Source: Sulfurimonas sp. (GTDB lineage Bacteria > Campylobacterota > Campylobacteria > Campylobacterales > Sulfurimonadaceae). From it: 15,615 nucleotides of DNA. The stretch lies in contig JALSMC010000166.1 in assembly GCA_026987995.1 (NCBI GenBank), forward strand, positions 1 through 15,615, written 5' to 3'. A program made the position numbers and the translations under genes. The notes beneath the pieces were generated by a model, which was not told the DNA's origin, did no database searches, and saw only the letters and a list, made by a program, of their open reading frames with translations. Below are positions 14,108 to 15,615 of the stretch, piece by piece; positions within the stretch are counted from its first letter, which is position 1, and each line of letters starts with the position of its first letter.

Positions 14108-14482
14108 ATGAGTGAACAAACAAAAATAATAGCGCAGATACAAGAGTTGGTAATACAAATCTTAAAAAATGGATCGGTGACTGAAGAAGAAGGGCTTGCC
14201 ATTAACACTTTAGAAGATGAGCTTTTTGAACATAACTCTTTTAAACCGAGTGAACTTAAACAGGGTTCATTACAAGGCGAAGAGATAGCTACTCTTTTTT
14301 TTGATAGTAATATAGAAGAGGGTATAAATAAGTTAATAGAGTACTCTATAACACCTGAAGATTTTTTTGGATTTATTGAGTACCATTATGATGAAGAGCA
14401 TCCTGATGAAGCAAAAATAGGAATGTTTACACAAGCTTTTATAGTAGATATTAATGAGAAATATAGAGTAAAAATAAGTTAA
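14108..14482 (+). CDS. Unrecognised acidic protein, 124 aa
   Basis: I do not recognise the family. The protein is predicted mostly helical and strongly acidic, with no signal peptide, membrane span or cysteine, so it is probably cytoplasmic. Two blocks stand out: an N-terminal helix IIAQIQELVIQILKNGSVTE, and a central EEGINKLIEYSITPEDFFGF followed by YHYDEEHPDEAK. The ATG is well supported by AAGGAA five bases upstream. It lies after the restriction genes and 27 bases before the DHH-like gene, so it may belong to that downstream unit rather than to the restriction system. Confidence 0.8.
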   Translation: MSEQTKIIAQIQELVIQILKNGSVTEEEGLAINTLEDELFEHNSFKPSELKQGSLQGEEIATLFFDSNIEEGINKLIEYSITPEDFFGFIEYHYDEEHPDEAKIGMFTQAFIVDINEKYRVKIS

Positions 14483-14509
14483 ACAGTATATAATGAGTAA
14501 AAAAGAAAT

Positions 14510-15172
14510 ATGAAAATAGATATAGAAGAAATTAAAAATACGCAACATATTTTAATAGTTACAAGCAGTGCTTCATTTGCTAATGCAAGTGCACTGTACT
14601 CTTGTATACTTACTTTTCATAAAAAAGTTTCTTTACAAAATTTAGAACCTTTAAATAAAAAACTTTCTTTTTTACCATGGTATGATAAATGTCGTGAAAA
14701 TCAACCATCAACCGCTCAATACATAATAGAGGTAGATACAGATACTTTAGAACTTTATAAGTTTTTTAAAGAAAATGGGATTAAAATAAACCAAAAAATG
14801 GCAACAGCCCTTTATGGAGGGCTTTTGAGTCGTTATGATAACTTTTTAAGTAGTGATTGTGATGGCACAATTTTTGCTCTTGTAAGTACATTACTAAAGC
14901 TCGGTGCTCAAAAAAAACTATGTCATGAATTTTTACTCTCTAGGGAGCCTTTGTCTTATATGCGTCTAAAAGAGAGACTTTTAAGAAGTCTTGTTCTCAA
15001 AGATGATGCAAAACATGCATATGTAAGTATATGTGATGATGATTTGAAAAGTTCAAATAGTGAACTGCCGGATGCATACACGATAATAAAAGAATTTTTA
15101 ACGATAGTTCATGTAGAAAAAGTCACACTACTCAAAAGTGATGAAAACAATAAAACAATCAAGGAAATATAA
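14510..15172 (+). CDS. Degenerate DHH-family phosphoesterase-like protein
   Basis: 220 aa, cytoplasmic. The layout follows NrnA/RecJ-type DHH proteins: HILIVTSSASFANASALYSC (about 13-32) matches the first strand-helix, SFLPWY matches the usual segment after it, IIEVDTD (about 71-77) matches the VDTD motif position, and ALYGGLLSRYDNFLSSDCDG (about 100-119) matches the normally aspartate-bearing LYAGILSDTG..F segment. However, the metal-binding DxD of the first motif, the DHH triad and the aspartate of the GILSDT motif are not seen. It is therefore probably a non-catalytic relative, or an enzyme with a different chemistry. The ATG has only a weak GAAA upstream. The next gene starts two bases after its stop. 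Family assignment rests on pattern memory. Confidence 0.65.
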   Translation: MKIDIEEIKNTQHILIVTSSASFANASALYSCILTFHKKVSLQNLEPLNKKLSFLPWYDKCRENQPSTAQYIIEVDTDTLELYKFFKENGIKINQKMATALYGGLLSRYDNFLSSDCDGTIFALVSTLLKLGAQKKLCHEFLLSREPLSYMRLKERLLRSLVLKDDAKHAYVSICDDDLKSSNSELPDAYTIIKEFLTIVHVEKVTLLKSDENNKTIKEI

Positions 15173-15174
15173 TT

Positions 15175-15615
15175 TTGAGAAAAAAAAACAACTCTTCAAT
15201 CGGTACACTATTTATAATGACTTTAGTCATAGCGGGGGGACTATTTATATATTTTTCCTCAATGTTTGAGCGAAATGCTCCAGTAGTTACAATGCAAGAG
15301 AGCGGTTATTGGAACTTAAAAAAAGCATTGCATATAAAGATAGCAGATGAGAGTGGTGTAAAGTCATATAAAATAACTCTAAAAAGTGAAACACAAGAAA
15401 AAACACTACAATATGAGCAGTTGATAAATCCAGAACAACTTTTAAACCTTGAAGTAGAACCACCAAGAAGCACATTTGGCATGAAAGATAAAGAGATTCA
15501 AATTATAGTTCAAGCAAATGATGTTAGTAAGTGGAATTTTTTAAATGGAAACGCAGTAAAACAAGTATTTACATTTAAGATAGACAAAAAAAGACCACGT
15601 GTAAGTATAGTAAGT
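15175..15615 (+). CDS. Membrane-anchored envelope protein, N-terminal part (cut by right edge); possibly an M23-type peptidase
   Basis: An open frame runs from TTG at 15175 to the window end, 147 codons. AAGGA lies nine bases before the TTG and the previous stop is two bases upstream. After the basic start MRKKNNS comes one hydrophobic segment at about 9-28 (IGTLFIMTLVIAGGLFIYFS), so the protein is anchored with the rest in the periplasm. Residues 34-147 read as beta-rich Ig-like modules: VKSYKITLKSE, KEIQIIVQANDVS, then FKIDKKRPRVSIVS, the usual start of another Ig-like repeat. In Campylobacterota such an N-terminus often precedes an M23 (LytM) peptidoglycan endopeptidase domain, but that domain lies outside the window, so the function is a guess. 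Confidence 0.7.
   Translation, partial: MRKKNNSSIGTLFIMTLVIAGGLFIYFSSMFERNAPVVTMQESGYWNLKKALHIKIADESGVKSYKITLKSETQEKTLQYEQLINPEQLLNLEVEPPRSTFGMKDKEIQIIVQANDVSKWNFLNGNAVKQVFTFKIDKKRPRVSIVS

Noticed and set aside
15287..15475. Minus-strand 62-codon open frame at the right edge
   Set aside because: Antisense to the TTG-initiated frame at 15175, which has a good ribosome site, a membrane anchor and runs unbroken to the edge.
1..15615. CRISPR array, tRNA or rRNA genes
   Set aside because: No regularly spaced repeats and no cloverleaf or rRNA-like segments seen on either strand; gaps between genes are too short for most of these.

Overview
The window looks like a chromosome segment of a free-living member of the Campylobacterota, closest in style to Sulfurimonas/Sulfuricurvum. 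Reasons: strongly AT-rich DNA with TATAAT-type -10 boxes, many TTG/GTG starts behind AGGA-type ribosome sites, the divergent tyrA/bamA pair, and a plsY-folB-(HsrA/CosR-type regulator)-ferredoxin-Ppx/GppA gene order that I remember from Campylobacter jejuni (Cj0357c-Cj0353c). The genus is an inference; no rRNA or other strong marker is present. Genes are densely packed and no stretch over 300 bases lacks a gene.

Layout. Bases 1-73 may carry the tail of an upstream gene. At 114-773 (+) is an unrecognised acidic coiled-coil protein that meets tyrA (770-1600, -) tail to tail. tyrA is divergent from bamA (1710-3962, +), the outer-membrane assembly factor. bamA meets, again with overlapping stop codons, a minus-strand block transcribed from 8852 down to 3959: plsY (phospholipid acyl transfer), folB (folate), a CosR/HsrA-like response regulator, a histidine kinase, a 2[4Fe-4S] ferredoxin and a Ppx/GppA phosphatase. 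From 8956 the plus strand carries nadA-nadC (quinolinate to NAD precursor; stop/start overlap) and flhB (flagellar export gate/switch). A compact type II restriction-modification pair follows: a C5-cytosine methyltransferase at 11881-12921 and an HNH endonuclease at 12923-13975, with its own promoter-like sequence. Then come an unrecognised 124-residue acidic protein, a degenerate DHH-type phosphoesterase, and the start of a membrane-anchored protein that runs off the right edge (147 codons visible).

Most notable: (1) the CosR/HsrA orthologue keeps the phospho-acceptor Asp51 and has a full histidine kinase directly downstream. In Helicobacter and Campylobacter the same regulator is described as an orphan, phosphorylation-independent protein, so this locus looks like the intact two-component ancestor. 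(2) Its promoter holds a TTTAAG-type box at the -35 position, and an inverted repeat overlaps the kinase ribosome-binding site. (3) The restriction-modification pair has an HNH nuclease whose large N-terminal DNA-recognition part I cannot assign, and its target is unknown. (4) The DHH-like protein and the Ppx/GppA C-terminal domain both lack the residues expected for metal-dependent catalysis.
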